A stretch of 64,000 bases of DNA from Tubulanus polymorphus (GCF_964204645.1 NC_134030.1:15939110-16003109), one strand, 5' to 3'. Positions 31,724-42,740 are shown, counted from the first letter of the stretch. The notes: generated from the letters alone by a model not told the origin. A program made the numbers and translations.

Positions 31724-33618
31724 CTAGAAGCAATCTTGCGTCGATTCTTCGAGTAAACAAACCTTTGACGCTGGCCTCAAATAGGAGCCACGCGCACATT
31801 CAACCCGAACAGCTCTTACGTTTCCGTCTTTCCCTGGATAAATCTCGCCAATTCTACCAAGGCTCCATTTCCCACGGGGAAGGGACGAGTCTACCAAGAT
31901 CACCAAATCACCAGGTTTTAAATTTACGGCGGTATTCCCTTTCCATTTGCACCTACACGACAATTGAGGCAGGTACTCTCGCAACCAACGATGCCACATG
32001 TGATCAGCGAGAATTTGGCTTTGACGCCAACGTTTACGACTATTCAATTCTCGCTCGCTAAAAACATCAGGCGAGTTGACCTGATTAGCGCCCCCTAGTA
32101 GAAAATGGTTGGGAGTAAGGGGCGTGAAATCCGTTGGGTCCGAGCTATTGTAAGTTAGCGGACGACTATTAATTATTGCTTCAGATTCAGCTAATACCGT
32201 TCTCAAAACGGACTCATTGACCAGTTGTTCTTTCAAGATTGCTTTCAAGGCGCGTTTAGTGCTTTTAACGAGCCGCTCCCATGCTCCTCCGAAATGAGGG
32301 GCATATGGAGGCAAAAAATGCCAGCGTACATTTTTCTGTAAAAGGAAGTCATGTATCTGACTGTTGTTCCATCTTTTCAAACCAGCGGCTAATTCCCTAT
32401 CGGCCCCCACAAAGTTATCGCTATAGATATCGGTAGGTACACCGCGCCTACAAATGAACGTTCGAAGAGTCATAATAAAATCATCAGTTTCTAATGAATC
32501 TACTAGTTCTAGGTGCACAGCTCTAGTGACTAAACAAGTGAACAGACAGCCCCACCTTTTCAGCCTATGCCTACCCTGTTTGACCTGGAGAGGACCAAAG
32601 AAATCAACTCCCACGAATTGAAACGGACGAGAATACGCTGCTAACCTTGACGCAGGTAGGTCAGCCATAATAGGTACATGAGGCCTTACTTTGCGACGAT
32701 GACAATCAGGGCAACGACTTATTATTCCTTTAGCCATCAAACGAACTTTAATCGGCCAATACTGCTGCCGACATTCCGCAATTATATGTTCGGAACCACC
32801 GTGGCCCAAAATCACATGAAAGTGAGAAATGATCAACTCACTTACGTGGTGACCGTATGGTAAAACTACTTGATGTTTCGCAACATAAGGTACTGCTGCG
32901 TTTTTTATTCTACCTCCAACTCTTATTAATGTACCCTCAAAAAACGGATTTAAAGAGCGGAGACAACTGGCGCGGGGCATGGATCCGCCACGCTTCAATT
33001 CGTCAAACTCCTCAGCAAATGCATCACGTTGTGCCGTGACAAGGAGTTGTCTTTCAGCGGATCTGAGTTCCTCGCACGATAGATATTTACCAGTACATGT
33101 TCTTTTGTTAACTTCCAGGAACTGATTTTTCAACCGAGGAACAAGCGACAGAAACCGACGAACGGCTCTCAATATCCATGCAGTATGTCGCTTGAGCTCA
33201 TACCACGAGGAAAACCGTTCGATATCGACGAGACCAGTAACTAATCTGTCAGGCATACCGGACTTATCAATAACCTGAGTGTAGACGGAGAACGACTTTA
33301 CGTTTTCGTCATCATAATCGACGTTACCCGACAACGAACTCTGATCGGGCCACAAATCCTCGGATTCTTTCAAAAACTCAGGACCCACAATCCATGGATG
33401 AGAATCAACAAGATCCAAGGCATGTAAACCACGAGTGCAGTAGTCCGCAACGTTCAAGCGGGAAGGTACATAGCGCCACTGACTCACTGCAGTTGACTCG
33501 TGTATCTTCGACAACCTATTCGCTACAAACGTTTTGTAACGTATATTTCCGTTATTTATATAGCGAAGTACAGTCAATGAATCACACCAGAATACGATAT
33601 TCGAAAATGATAGGGATA
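31724..33618 (-). pseudogene. BEL/Pao element 2: RNase H end and integrase
   Basis: About 617 open codons after a frameshift near 33620. In order: SLTVLRYINNGNIRYKTF and YVPSRLNVADYCTRG (RNase H), then HHVSELIISHFHVILGHGG and CPDCHRRK (H2C2), FVGVDFFGPLQVKQG, IYSDNFVGADREL, YAPHFGGAWERLVKSTK, NSRPLTYNSSDPTDF, TPNHFLLGG and RKRWRQSQILADHMW. The core box lacks three residues: SDN-FVG here, SDNGTNFVG in element 1, an in-frame 9-bp deletion next to a catalytic Asp. Function if intact would be cDNA insertion. Confidence 0.9.
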
Positions 33619-33620
33619 GT

Positions 33621-35786
33621 TCATCGCAGATCCTTGAGCTGTACTGCTAGAACTGCGCCTTCCAACTCCAATTTAGGAATTGTCAAAAAAGGTTTAATTG
33701 ATGCTAGACGTGTTTTAGCGGCTAAGAAAGAATTAACCCACGACCCAGCTGACATCATGAATCTTAAATAAGCGACACAGCCAAACCCTAATTCTGAAGC
33801 ATCACAGAAAATGTGCAGCTCAAATTCAGTTACGTTAGCAGATAACTCTAAGTGATGGCGAGGTATTCTAAGAGCCCTAAGCTGACACAATTCATCCTGC
33901 CAACCCTCCCAAACGTCTAAATGCTTGCCGTCCACGTCATCGTCCCACGCAACCTTTGATCTCCATATATCTTGCATAAGGCACTTCGCCCTAAAGGTAA
34001 AGGGAGCCAAAAACCCACAGGGGTCAAAAACTGAACTAACAGCACTCAATACACCTCTTTTCGAAGGTTTCACATCCTTTTTCACTGGCGTGAAAACAAA
34101 TTCGTCACTTTGGACGTTCCATTTGAGTCCTAAAGCCCTTTCCAATGGAAGCTCATCAAGATCGAGATCTAAATTAGGACGTGCAAGCTCTTGTTTAGGA
34201 AAGTAAGATAACAGTTCACGACTATTGCTGACAAATTTCGTCAAATGAAATCCGCCTTTAGCTAAGATTTGGACCACATCCCTAGCTAGGTTAATACTAG
34301 TATCTAACGAAAAAAGAGCCCTCAACAAATCGTCCATAAAGAAATCGTTCAAAATCGCGTCTACGGACACTGACGAATACAATGCACAATTATCAATAGC
34401 AGAACGCTTAAGGCAATAATTCGCGACGCACGCGGAGTCTGCCGCTCCAAAAATGTGGACTAACATTTTGTATTCGCTAGGATCCCCTCCCTGAGTCATA
34501 TCCTCTTTCCACAAGAATCTTAAGGCATCCGTATCGCTCTCAGTGACTCTGACTTGATGATACATAGCCCCGACATCAGCTACCAAAGCAATAGGGCCGA
34601 ACCTGAACCTTTGAAGGACGCCAACCATATTATTTAATAAGTCAGGTCCCGTCAGTAGCTGATTATTGAGTAATACCCCCCGGTAGGTGGCTGCCGCATC
34701 AAAGATGACCCTCGTTTTACCCGGCTTATTTTGATTTCTAACAGCATGATGGGGTAAATACCATATTCTACCGCAACTTTCACATTCCCCGTCATTAATC
34801 TTTCTCGCAAATCCCTTTTCAATATAACCGTTCAAGGTTTTACTGTAATCGAAACACAATTTCGAGTCTGCAAGTAAACGACGCTCTAAGTTTCTGAAAC
34901 GTTTCAAAGCTAAGAAACGATTATCAGGCATGGATGAATTTCTATCTTTCCATAACATCCCAACCTGATAATGACTATCAATCAAACAACATGTTTCTTC
35001 TAAAATTTGCAAGGCCTTACTGTCATCAGAAGATAAGACAGGTTTTTCTGACTTCATCGACTCAACCGTCCAAAACTGTTCGACCTGTTGGTGTAATAAA
35101 TCATCACTAGAGATACTACTAGTGCACGAATTTACGGACACTGAATACGTCGCAGGATCTGCTATAGAAGGACCCATAACACACCATCCCAGAGGAGTGT
35201 TAATGCCGATCGGCTCAAAATCGTTATCACCCTCTCTAATTTCAAGTTGCAAATGCACTTTAGGGACATCGGCACCAATAAGGATCTTGATTTGATCTGA
35301 GAAAACACAAGGAATATTCAAATCCCGAAGATGTCCCATCTGATTAATAGATGCGGGTTGAGCAGGACATTTGAATGCATCAGATCTAGTCCACGCTCGG
35401 GAAATACGGACAGGCTTAGCATCCACTTCTATCCCACGTATACTCAATGACACAATTTCTGACTGAACGGTACTGCTGTAGTTTAGCGTATTCATAGTTA
35501 GAGTTTGCGGTTTTCCTTTTAAACCAAGCTCCCAAGCTAGGTCTGAATTTATGATGCTTATCTCACTCGCCGAATCGAGCAACGCAAATGTTGAAACCCG
35601 GCGACCGTTTATCCCCATGGCAAATACGGGCAATATTTGAAAGTATACTTGCTTACCTACAGAGCTCGTATTAGTTGTATTGATACTGTTACTAACTTCA
35701 GGACCTGTTTCAACTGAGTTTATCGCCGAACTAGCTACTGGTAAATTTCTGCTTGATGGCGCTTTATGAATACTAGTGTGATGACG
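33621..35786 (-). pseudogene. BEL/Pao element 2: protease, reverse transcriptase and RNase H start
   Basis: Opens after the TGA at 35787 in the same frame as gag. Contains FALLDSASEISIIN (aspartic protease, DSAS instead of the common DSGS), KCPAQPAS, HYQVGMLWKD, GYIEKGFARK, YLPHHAVRNQNKPGKTRVIF, NNQLLTGPDLLNNM, DVGAMYHQVRV, HIFGAADSACVANYCLKRSA, FFMDDLLRAL (catalytic DD, with FMDD for YVDD), SSVFDPCGFLAPF, ELHIFCDASELGFGCV and IPKLELEGAVLAVQ. It ends at TGA 33621 because of a one-base shift; the next frame continues at 33618. Confidence 0.9.
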
Positions 35787-36185
35787 TCAACCGCACCCTT
35801 GTTCACGACACCTGCCACTCGACGGACATCTCGAAACTCGGTGTCCTGTATACAAACAATTAAAGCATAATTTGTTATCTCTAATCACAAAAAATTGGTC
35901 ATCGATCGACTTAGCCAGGAACATTTTGCATTTAGCTATATGATGCACTTCTTTGCACAAGGGACACTGAGTGTTTAACAAATTATTAGAAAATGCAGTA
36001 TTAAGGGTCGCATGCCTAGCAGAAGCATTTTGCGTCTCAGGCTTATATGGCAATCTTACGTGAGAACTTTTATCTACTATGGCGTAAGGCCCGCATTGGG
36101 CATCGATACGCCGCTTTAACCAATCTTTCAGATCAATCAAATTAGGCTCTCTAGTCAGAGCCACATTACATACAAACTCGTTCCA
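35787..36185 (-). pseudogene. BEL/Pao element 2: gag C-terminal zinc knuckles
   Basis: Same frame as the main gag block, separated by one TAA (36186-36188). Carries LIDLKDWLKRRIDAQ, CPLCKEVHHIAKC and CFNCLYTGHRVSRC, two zinc-knuckle-like motifs, then GRCREQGCG and a TGA where the family usually has Arg or Lys (CGA to TGA is the simplest change). These knuckles normally bind genomic RNA during particle assembly. Confidence 0.85.
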
Positions 36186-37400
36186 TTAAGCTCTTTTGTC
36201 CAAAGGTAAACGACGAGCAGATTTCTGAAAAACGTCGTTACTATATAATTCAGAGGAGTAACCAAACTGGTTCAAAGTAGTGATACAATCCCTTACATTG
36301 ACGTAAAATTCTCTGAGAGCAATTGGGTTATTGGATAAAATGATATTACCATTGGTGACTTGATTAATAAAAGCTCTGGTTATTAAAACCTTATGACCAA
36401 AAACACTTTTCAATTCTTTCAAGGCTTGCGCGTAATTCCGGCCAGTGTAGCCGAGACCTTGGATTAACTTCCTCGCATCTCCACGGACGTGCGACTGCAA
36501 CAAATCCATGCGCCTCGAATCACAGATTCCAGCCCTGTTGTGAATCTGAACGTAGAACTGCTCGATAAACCGTGGCCACAGAATCACGGATCCGTCAAAC
36601 ACCGGCAACTCAATACACGGTAAATCGCGACTTAATAATACGGTGTTCAACGTGTCAGACTGGTCGGTGATGACGACTGTCTCTTCTCCGATCACTAACG
36701 CGTCGATCCAGGCGTCCAATTGACTACACTTTTCAGGAATCTTTGGGAGGAATGGCTTCGCTTCCGGGTTAAGGTGAGCTTGGTCCTCAACCCATGAGCG
36801 AACGCACTCTGAACCGCCTTCCCCGAACTGTGTAAGTAAATTTGCCAGCAACTGCGCAGTCCCAAGGTTTTCGCGCGCGTCGGCAGTCTCCAACTCGTGC
36901 TGGCACCGTTCGATCTCTCGCGTCAACTTAGCCCGACGCTGGGTTTGACTCAAAGTCAACTTGGCTAACTCGACGTCCAATAGTGCTCCCTTCGAAGCCA
37001 CATCTGACAGCACGGATGGTCGTTGGGAGCGTTTACCGGCTGAACCTGCAACGGAACCGGCTATACTTCGCGCCTTCAATTCGTGAATCTTAGACTCGAG
37101 CTTCTCGATCATGACCATCGTGGATGCATGATATTCTTCAAACCAGGATTCTTCGGATAGTATAACTGACTCACCGGAGAGTAAAGACACATACGTGCTG
37201 TGAGAACGACCTAAATTCTCAAGCGCATTCAATAAACGATCACGCTCACAGGACAAGACGGTAGATGATTTCGCAGTCCCGAGTAACGCTTCACACGAAT
37301 TAATATTCTTCGTGAGCCATCCAGCATAAGCCCTCCGACTAGCTTTCAAATCCGCAATGCTCGAGGTAGGCGCTGGAGCCTTCTCATCTAGGCCCTCCAT
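36186..37400 (-). CDS. BEL/Pao element 2: gag
   Basis: About 404 codons from ATG 37400 (MEGLDEKAPAPTSSI), 30 bp inside the 5' LTR. The N-terminal half is helical and charged (residues 80-200, likely coiled coil). From about residue 270 comes the conserved BEL/Pao DUF1759 block (ELPVFDGSVILWPRFIEQF, RMDLLQSHVRGDARKLIQGL, ALKELKSVFG). It ends at a TAA after LPLDKRA, upstream of the zinc knuckles, so the particle protein would lack its RNA-binding end unless the stop is read through. Confidence 0.85.
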   Translation of the reverse strand: MEGLDEKAPAPTSSIADLKASRRAYAGWLTKNINSCEALLGTAKSSTVLSCERDRLLNALENLGRSHSTYVSLLSGESVILSEESWFEEYHASTMVMIEKLESKIHELKARSIAGSVAGSAGKRSQRPSVLSDVASKGALLDVELAKLTLSQTQRRAKLTREIERCQHELETADARENLGTAQLLANLLTQFGEGGSECVRSWVEDQAHLNPEAKPFLPKIPEKCSQLDAWIDALVIGEETVVITDQSDTLNTVLLSRDLPCIELPVFDGSVILWPRFIEQFYVQIHNRAGICDSRRMDLLQSHVRGDARKLIQGLGYTGRNYAQALKELKSVFGHKVLITRAFINQVTNGNIILSNNPIALREFYVNVRDCITTLNQFGYSSELYSNDVFQKSARRLPLDKRA

Positions 37401-37430
37401 GACGGACGAACGAAGTTTTAACTCTTTCTA

Positions 37431-37798
37431 TGTCAGGGACAGAGCCCTCGCGATAACATAGAAGTAACTGCGAAACGGTTTTAACAGGAATACTTTATTG
37501 AACTTCCGTTAACTGAAAATGCAAATTACATATCAGACAAACAACAAACAGATGACGTCTAATTATTCAAATATTAATCTATGTATTACATTACTTACAA
37601 CTTCGTTTGCGAACTATGCATCGAGATCCGTCCGTCAAGTAGGCTGGTGGCGTATTGCGACGAGAACAAGGTATGCGAACGAGTTTATAGCAGGAAATTC
37701 GTAGCGTAAAAAGGGGATTACAGCACAGTACACTATGACAACAATAGAGCTACGAGCTAAACCCTTAGTTGACAGATTTGATCAAACGGTTTGTGACA
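37431..37798 (-). repeat. BEL/Pao element 2: 5' LTR
   Basis: 368 bp, bounded by TGTCAGGG and TTGTGACA on the plus strand, followed outside by the GTTTT duplication. Transcription would run leftward into gag. Confidence 0.95.
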
Positions 37799-37803
37799 GT
37801 TTT

Positions 37804-38370
37804 CTTCTGGTTTCAACAGATTCTTTTTCTGATGGGATAAAGTAACAGCTAATTTGTAAATACACCGGTAAACTAAACATTTATTTTGAATATACCCATT
37901 GGGTGACAACAGAACAATGTGACAATATTGAACACCCCTTGTCAATTAATATTGAAACTATTGATATAGAAACTTGGCACAATCTTTGAACGTGCCATGG
38001 CTACGACTTTTTCCATGACAAAATACACACAGGTGCCAATATAAATGGAAAAGAATGTTATTTAACCATCCCTTGCTGAAGTTACATGGATAAAACCAGT
38101 GACTACGCTAGTCCTGCTTTATGGCATCGGTAATCGCAATTCATTTGAGATAATAATTCATTAGATGAGATTAAAAAAACTCTTTTACAGTAGACTCCGC
38201 TCAACTCGAATTCATTGGGACCAGAAAAAAATCAACGAGTTAAGCGGGATTCGAGTTGGGATCTATACGAAATTGGCCTAAACTGATTATGAAATTAAAT
38301 CTTAAATATAGCTGCAAAGCGGGTTTTCTGTACAGTCTTGTTCGTATTCTAATCTTGTTGGTCTTGTCTG
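37804..38370. other. Unassigned non-coding DNA
   Basis: No gene or repeat family recognised. Only short accidental frames. Confidence 0.3.
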
Positions 38371-38830
38371 GATACTGCGTCGACCACGATCGTGTGTATC
38401 ATGCAGACGCAGCCCCACCATGCTATTGAAAATGAAGGGAATTTAAAATCCTGTTCATCGGTCAACACGGTTTTATAAATGGAAGCTGGTCTACAAACTG
38501 TCAATTAGGTCTCCTTTGAAACCATGGATGACTAGACCATATGGTTATTTGACTCTGGAAAATCGATTGTTAGGCCTCACTTAGTCTATATGGATTTCGA
38601 AAAAGCATTTGATAAGGTAAAACATCAGCGATTACTAAACAAGCTATTTGGAAACGGTATCAATGATGGGTAGCTTTAATGGCTCAGCAGATTTCTCTGC
38701 ACGAAAACAGGTGGAACTATCTAATCTTGGAAATAAGTAGCTTTAACTAGTGGAGTCACTCAAGGTAGTATCCTGAGTCGTCTTCTCTTCACTGTGCAGA
38801 TAAGTGAGTAATCGAAAATGTACAGGATAC
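38371..38830 (+). pseudogene. Non-LTR reverse transcriptase relic, copy 1
   Basis: Reads VYMDFEKAFDKVKHQRLLNK, then after stops TSGVTQGSILSRLLF, the RT motifs (D-x-x-x-AFD and SGV-QGS) of jockey/CR1-type LINEs. The block and its upstream 200 bp match 51100-51545 at roughly 80 percent by eye. Many stops. An old, heavily decayed fragment. Confidence 0.65.
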
Positions 38831-39453
38831 ATTCGTGTGGATGAAATCAAGATAACTCCACCCTAAAATTCCACTATTCAATGGTCAACACGCAGCTTAA
38901 ACAAACCGCCATTCAATACGCAAGTCATAATGTATATCTACGCACATCAAATCAAAACACTTGAATTACAAGGGTTGACTCACGAGAAACGATTAAACTA
39001 GCAATTTGATTGGGAAAATAACGGCACTTTAGTTAAAAAAAATGATAAACCACCTCTGACTTAGCTTAGCCCTCATATGGAACTATTTCTGACAGGTGCA
39101 CTCTGCCACTGTGATTCGCCCATTCAACGATAGAAACTTTTCCACGGTCTTACTATCGACATTTTCTAACAATTTAGGGAAATATCTAAAAAAAGAAATT
39201 TCACACTCTGCATTAATAAGATTAAAGGTCAAGTGCCCTCTTATTCCTACTTTTTGAGGTTTACTTTCCAAATGATACTTAAGTACTCAAATAATGACCT
39301 GGGATCAGCCTTATAGAAAAAAATCATGTATGTCCCTTAAATCAGTAAAATTTAATAACTCGATCATTGACCTATACAGCGTATGCGCCTTGGCCGCAGC
39401 TGCATGTCAGCGCCATATTCATGCGTCATCTTTGCCAAACAAACATACACGTG
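38831..39453. other. Unassigned non-coding DNA left of element B
   Basis: No gene recognised. A 62-codon minus-strand frame at 39083-39271 shows no family feature. Confidence 0.3.
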
Positions 39454-39496
39454 AGTAATAGGGTAAGTGTCTTTTCATACCAGAGGTCGAAAGGTC
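39454..39496 (+). repeat. Element B left end, truncated terminal repeat
   Basis: Only the outermost 43 bp of the terminal repeat remain (to GAGGTCGAAAGGTC). The sequence then passes directly into the 156-aa gene. Element A has TTCCAACT at the corresponding gene point and element B has GTCCAACT, so the join carries about 2 bp of microhomology (TC). Confidence 0.85.
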
Positions 39497-39795
39497 CAAC
39501 TTATACCACATCCTGTTGTTGCACAATAAACAGCAAAATTTAATTGATTCTGCCAATATTTTATATTAGATTTTATTTTATATATATTATATTCATCTCG
39601 AGTAAAAGTAACTTCATATGATGTAAATATATTTTCCATATTAGAAATAAAATAATTAGTTTCAGCTACATAAATTTCTAAATTAATTAATGAATTTAAA
39701 ACTAAATTTTCATACGAAATATTTTTATTTAAATCTATTGCAGGAATATTATATTTAATGGATTTATTATATCGGAAAGCTTTTGGAAACCCCAT
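39475..39795 (-). pseudogene. Element B copy of the CATTGCGIS protein, truncated
   Basis: Starts MGFPKAFRYNKSIKYNIPA after TTTTCTTATGTAAATG and matches the element A 156-aa protein to CATTGCGIS. The frame then runs into the terminal repeat, ending WTFRPLV. The last ~55 residues are lost. Confidence 0.8.
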
Positions 39796-39814
39796 TTACA
39801 TAAGAAAATTAATA

Positions 39815-40243
39815 ATTAATTAATTCTTTTAATAATTTATCTTGTTCTTCAATTGTTATGTTACCATTTAAACTAATAATATAATCTAATGTATTTTTCA
39901 ATATATTAATTTCTTTTATATTAGATTTTATTTTTTCTTTATTACTTTTTATATTTAATTTACAGCTTATATACCAGTTAAAACACTCGATGATAATCCT
40001 AGCACACCAATTGATATAGCTAAAGGTGTTAATGGTGAGAATATTGCTAGAAATGTTATTTCAGAACTAATTGTAGCTGAACCACTTATAATAAAATAAT
40101 ATATAATTTTGCTTTTTAAATATTTTTTCCTTTAAACTTTTAAATCATCAAATTCTAATATTTGTTTTTCCAAGTATAATTGTAATTTACTTTTATTTGT
40201 ATCATGAGGAATAATATCATTATTATCAACTTTATCATCCATT
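39815..40243 (-). pseudogene. Element B copies of the 40-aa and 104-aa genes
   Basis: 39815-39940 reads KSNIKEINILKNTLDYIIS, with the ATG changed to ATA. About 39950-40243 starts MDDKVDNNDIIPHDTNKSKL after TTTTTTAATAAATG and shows the two hydrophobic segments, but frame changes near 40130 and a stop near 39970 break it. Conservation with element A supports both genes as real. Confidence 0.6.
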
Positions 40244-40256
40244 TATTAAAAAATTA

Positions 40257-40665
40257 CTAATTTGTAAATTTATATGCAACAAATAAAACAATAACAGTTC
40301 CACTTAAAATCCATATTATTTCATATTTCTTCTGTTTATTACTTGGGGTATAATAATCTGACATTGTAGGTTTGTATAGATGTAATTTTTTCTTTATTTG
40401 TTACTGCGTTATATAAACTCATAGCCTCATCGATTGATCGAAAATCTCGGTGTGAAATTTTCTGATTATATAATTCTTTATTAATATAATCCATAAAATT
40501 TTGTCTATTTTCTCTATATTCTTCTGCAGCTTTATTATATTTTTCTAACGCTAAGTTATATCTTATTTGTTCTGATAATGAACCATTTTTATCAATATGC
40601 TCTAATAAATAACCACCACCTGTAAATGCTAAAGCGTTAACAATTGCCGATCCTATAATAGTTAT
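40257..40665 (-). pseudogene. Element B copy of the 140-aa membrane-anchored protein
   Basis: Reads TIIGSAIVNALAFTGGGYLL, EKYNKAAEEYRENRQNFMDY and LSDYYTPSNKQKKYEI with a C-terminal hydrophobic segment. The N-terminal start and about 13 bases after it are missing, and an extra T in a T-run near 40395 shifts the frame. Confidence 0.65.
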
Positions 40666-40681
40666 TATTTAGTAAAAAAAA

Positions 40682-40909
40682 TTATGCATTTATAGGAGGG
40701 ATATATTTTTGTTTTTCTAAATAATCAATAGTTAAATTAGATAAAGTAACTGCTAATGTTAATTTTGAAATATCATTTATACCAAATCTATCAACATTAA
40801 TACTTCCCATTTTAAATACTTTTTTAAATATCATTGTATAACCAACTGTTCCCATTGATAGTAATGCTCCATTATATAATCCAGTTATTATCCACTTATA
40901 ATCACTCAT
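40682..40909 (-). CDS. Element B copy of the small hydrophobic protein, 75 aa
   Basis: Intact. Starts MSDYKWIITGLYNGALLS after TTTTTTTGATAAATAAATG and keeps nearly all residues of the element A protein (VFKMGS, VDRFGINDI, LTLAVTLSNLTIDYLEKQ). It is the only gene of element B that is undamaged over its full length. Confidence 0.75.
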   Translation of the reverse strand: MSDYKWIITGLYNGALLSMGTVGYTMIFKKVFKMGSINVDRFGINDISKLTLAVTLSNLTIDYLEKQKYIPPINA

Positions 40910-40914
40910 TTATT

Positions 40915-41262
40915 TATCAAAAAAATCACCTTCAAAATATCTAGTTATCTTCGTTATAATTATTTCAACATTCATAATATCATTAGTTTCATTTTTATAT
41001 ATTTCAGTTATTATTCTTTTAATATCATCGATAATAAAATCTTCATCTTATTCATAAAATCTTAAAGAATTTCTAATTAAATCAGTAATCTTTTCTACAT
41101 TATAAGTTTCTTTATCTGTTATTTTTTCATAATCAAATGTTGTTCCATTAAAAAATGCAATATTTTAAATATGTGTAATTACATTATTAATATCAAATTT
41201 CATTTCTTACTCACATTTAAAATCAAATCCAAAACATATACTCGGTCCTACTGTTATATTCA
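40915..41262 (-). pseudogene. Element B copy of the 114-aa protein
   Basis: The N-terminus MNITVGPSICFGFDF is kept at about 41262. Downstream stops (near 41167 and 41049) and small indels interrupt the rest. Confidence 0.6.
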
Positions 41263-41289
41263 TATTCATATAACAAAAAATTACTCTAT

Positions 41290-41904
41290 ACATCTTATAA
41301 CTAATTCATAAATTACAGGAAAGTTATCTTAATCAATTAAATATCCATTATGATTTCTTATTTCTAATTTAAAATGATTAAATTGTGGAATACAAGGTTG
41401 AAAATCACATTCAGCTAAATTATGATTTAGTTTAAAGTTTAGTAACAGTTTAGCTATAGGTTTTTTAACTAAAAATTGATGTTGTTCGTCATTGTCTAAC
41501 CTAATCTTTATTTTATTATTAATATCACTTTTATTAAATCTAATTCCAAACTTATCTTCACTCTTGAATTTTATAAATCTAATTGCAAATTTATGTTCAC
41601 TTCTAATTTTTAACCGTGCTCTTCTTTTAATTTCTTGAGCTAATGTTTCCAAATTATATAATCCTGGTTTTAAAAGTAAAGTAAACCATTTACTTATAAT
41701 TCTAATATGATTCATAAAAGAATTATATTCTAGAGTTTTATCCGATAAATTACAAATCGAATTACTTAAACTTATATTTACAAATTTTAAATCTACAAAA
41801 TTTCTAAATTCTCTATCTAATTGTACTAGTAAATTGTGAGATTTATAATTTGTAAGCTTTCTAGAGTCAACAAATATTCTATATTCTTTTAATTTATCTT
41901 GCAT
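41290..41904 (-). pseudogene. Element B copy of the minor-capsid-like protein
   Basis: Starts MQDKLKEYRIFVDSRKL after TGTAAAATAAATG and matches the element A protein at SHNLLVQLDREF, LLLKPGLYNLETLAQEI, VKKPIAKLL and RNHNGYLID. The TPNLIPYTHFYIYC segment is deleted in frame. A TAA at 41329-41331 cuts the last 15 codons. A repeated KFAIRF/KFGIRF block shows a small internal duplication. Confidence 0.7.
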
Positions 41905-41919
41905 TTATTTTACATATTT

Positions 41920-42262
41920 TTTTATTCGAAATCTATATCATGACATCCTTTTTCATTCCTACCTTTGTATATGAAATAGAAATCACCAGAACACACTTCT
42001 TCTAGATCTTCACTAGATAATCTATGAAATCTATGTGGTAAATATGTTCTGAATTTATATTCATTTCCTTTTAATATTCTAAGTGAATAACTAATTTATT
42101 ACCATATCTATTAGTAATTGTTTCAATATTTGTAATTAAATATTTCTTATGTAATGTTAATTCTGTTAACTTTTTGAATTTATAATCTACAGATTTGACA
42201 TTTGTAGTATCTTTAATTCTATTCTATTCTATTTAAGTCACTGTGTATTTGTTTACTCTCCA
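41920..42262 (-). pseudogene. Element B copy of the 117-aa protein
   Basis: ATG context TATAATAAATGGAGAGT near 42262. Only YGNKLVIHLEY-like and LPHRFHRLSSED-like segments match the element A gene, in shifted frames. The N-terminal third is shortened. Confidence 0.55.
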
Positions 42263-42343
42263 TTTATTATACATATTTTTTTATAAAAATTTCATTTATA
42301 TAATATTCATTTATATAATGTTCATACATATGAATATCATTAG

Positions 42344-42494
42344 AGTAAAAGGGTTAGTGTTGTTTCATATCAGAGGTTGAAAGGTTGAGTGAGTGAAAAA
42401 TAAAATGAAATTCGAGCGTGTGAGAATTTATTTTTTATTCTTTATGAGCTCGACCTTTCGACCTCTGGTATGAAAAGACACTTACCCTATTACT
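42344..42494 (-). repeat. Element B right terminal repeat with 151-bp palindrome
   Basis: Outer arm CTCGACCTTTCGACCTCTGG to CCCTATTACT and inner arm AGTAAAAGGGTTAGTG to GAGGTTGAAAGGTTGAG are inverted copies around an AT-rich centre with GAAATTCGAGCGTGTGAG. The architecture is the same as in element A, but the sequence differs except for the tip (AGTAATAGGG) and the GGTCGAAaGGTCGAGCTC-like part. Confidence 0.9.
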
Positions 42495-42740
42495 CATGTG
42501 TGTGAACTCAGTACACATTGCCTATATGTAAAATCAATAAAACAACACCATTCCTTCACTTTATTCACAGCTCTACTGCTGGCTATCCATTGTATGTTTC
42601 TTGTGTTATCTATTACAGTATCAACAGTATCATCAGAAAGAATTTAGGAATCTTAAACAACTTCTAAAAGGATTAAATACGCTACGAATGGTGATTATGC
42701 GGTGCAGGATTAGAGACTGGAAACTGTTGGATTATTTCAG

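Larger units (their letters stand above)
31347..37798 (-). mobile_element. BEL/Pao element 2, complete, recent insertion
   Basis: Two 368-bp LTRs (31347-31714 and 37431-37798) differ at only two positions I could find. GTTTT flanks both sides (31342-31346 and 37799-37803), a 5-bp target duplication. Coding runs on the minus strand: gag, zinc knuckles, aspartic protease, RT, RNase H, integrase. A purine-rich tract (TAGGGGGCGCCA, minus strand) directly precedes the 3' LTR. Despite its youth the internal region has two in-frame stops, one frameshift and a 9-bp gap in the integrase, so it was probably copied from, or became, a defective template. Confidence 0.95.
39454..42494. mobile_element. Element B: 3.0-kb internally deleted relative of element A
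   Basis: Begins AGTAATAGGGTAAGTG and ends CACTTACCCTATTACT. Outside lie CACGTG (39448-39453) and CATGTG (42495-42500), a 6-bp duplication with one C-to-T difference. The interior is collinear with element A 17800-20704: the 156-aa, 40-aa, 104-aa, 140-aa, 73-aa, 114-aa, minor-capsid-like and 117-aa genes. Everything left of CATTGCGIS (ATPase, zinc finger, MCP, coiled-coil, 78-aa and 191-aa genes) and the whole polymerase gene are gone. It could only have moved using enzymes supplied by another copy, unless the deletions happened after insertion. Confidence 0.9.

Noticed and set aside
35787-36188. Programmed stop-codon readthrough between BEL gag and pol
   Set aside because: BEL/Pao elements normally use one long frame, and the additional frameshift and integrase deletion make simple mutation more likely; kept only as a possibility in the findings.
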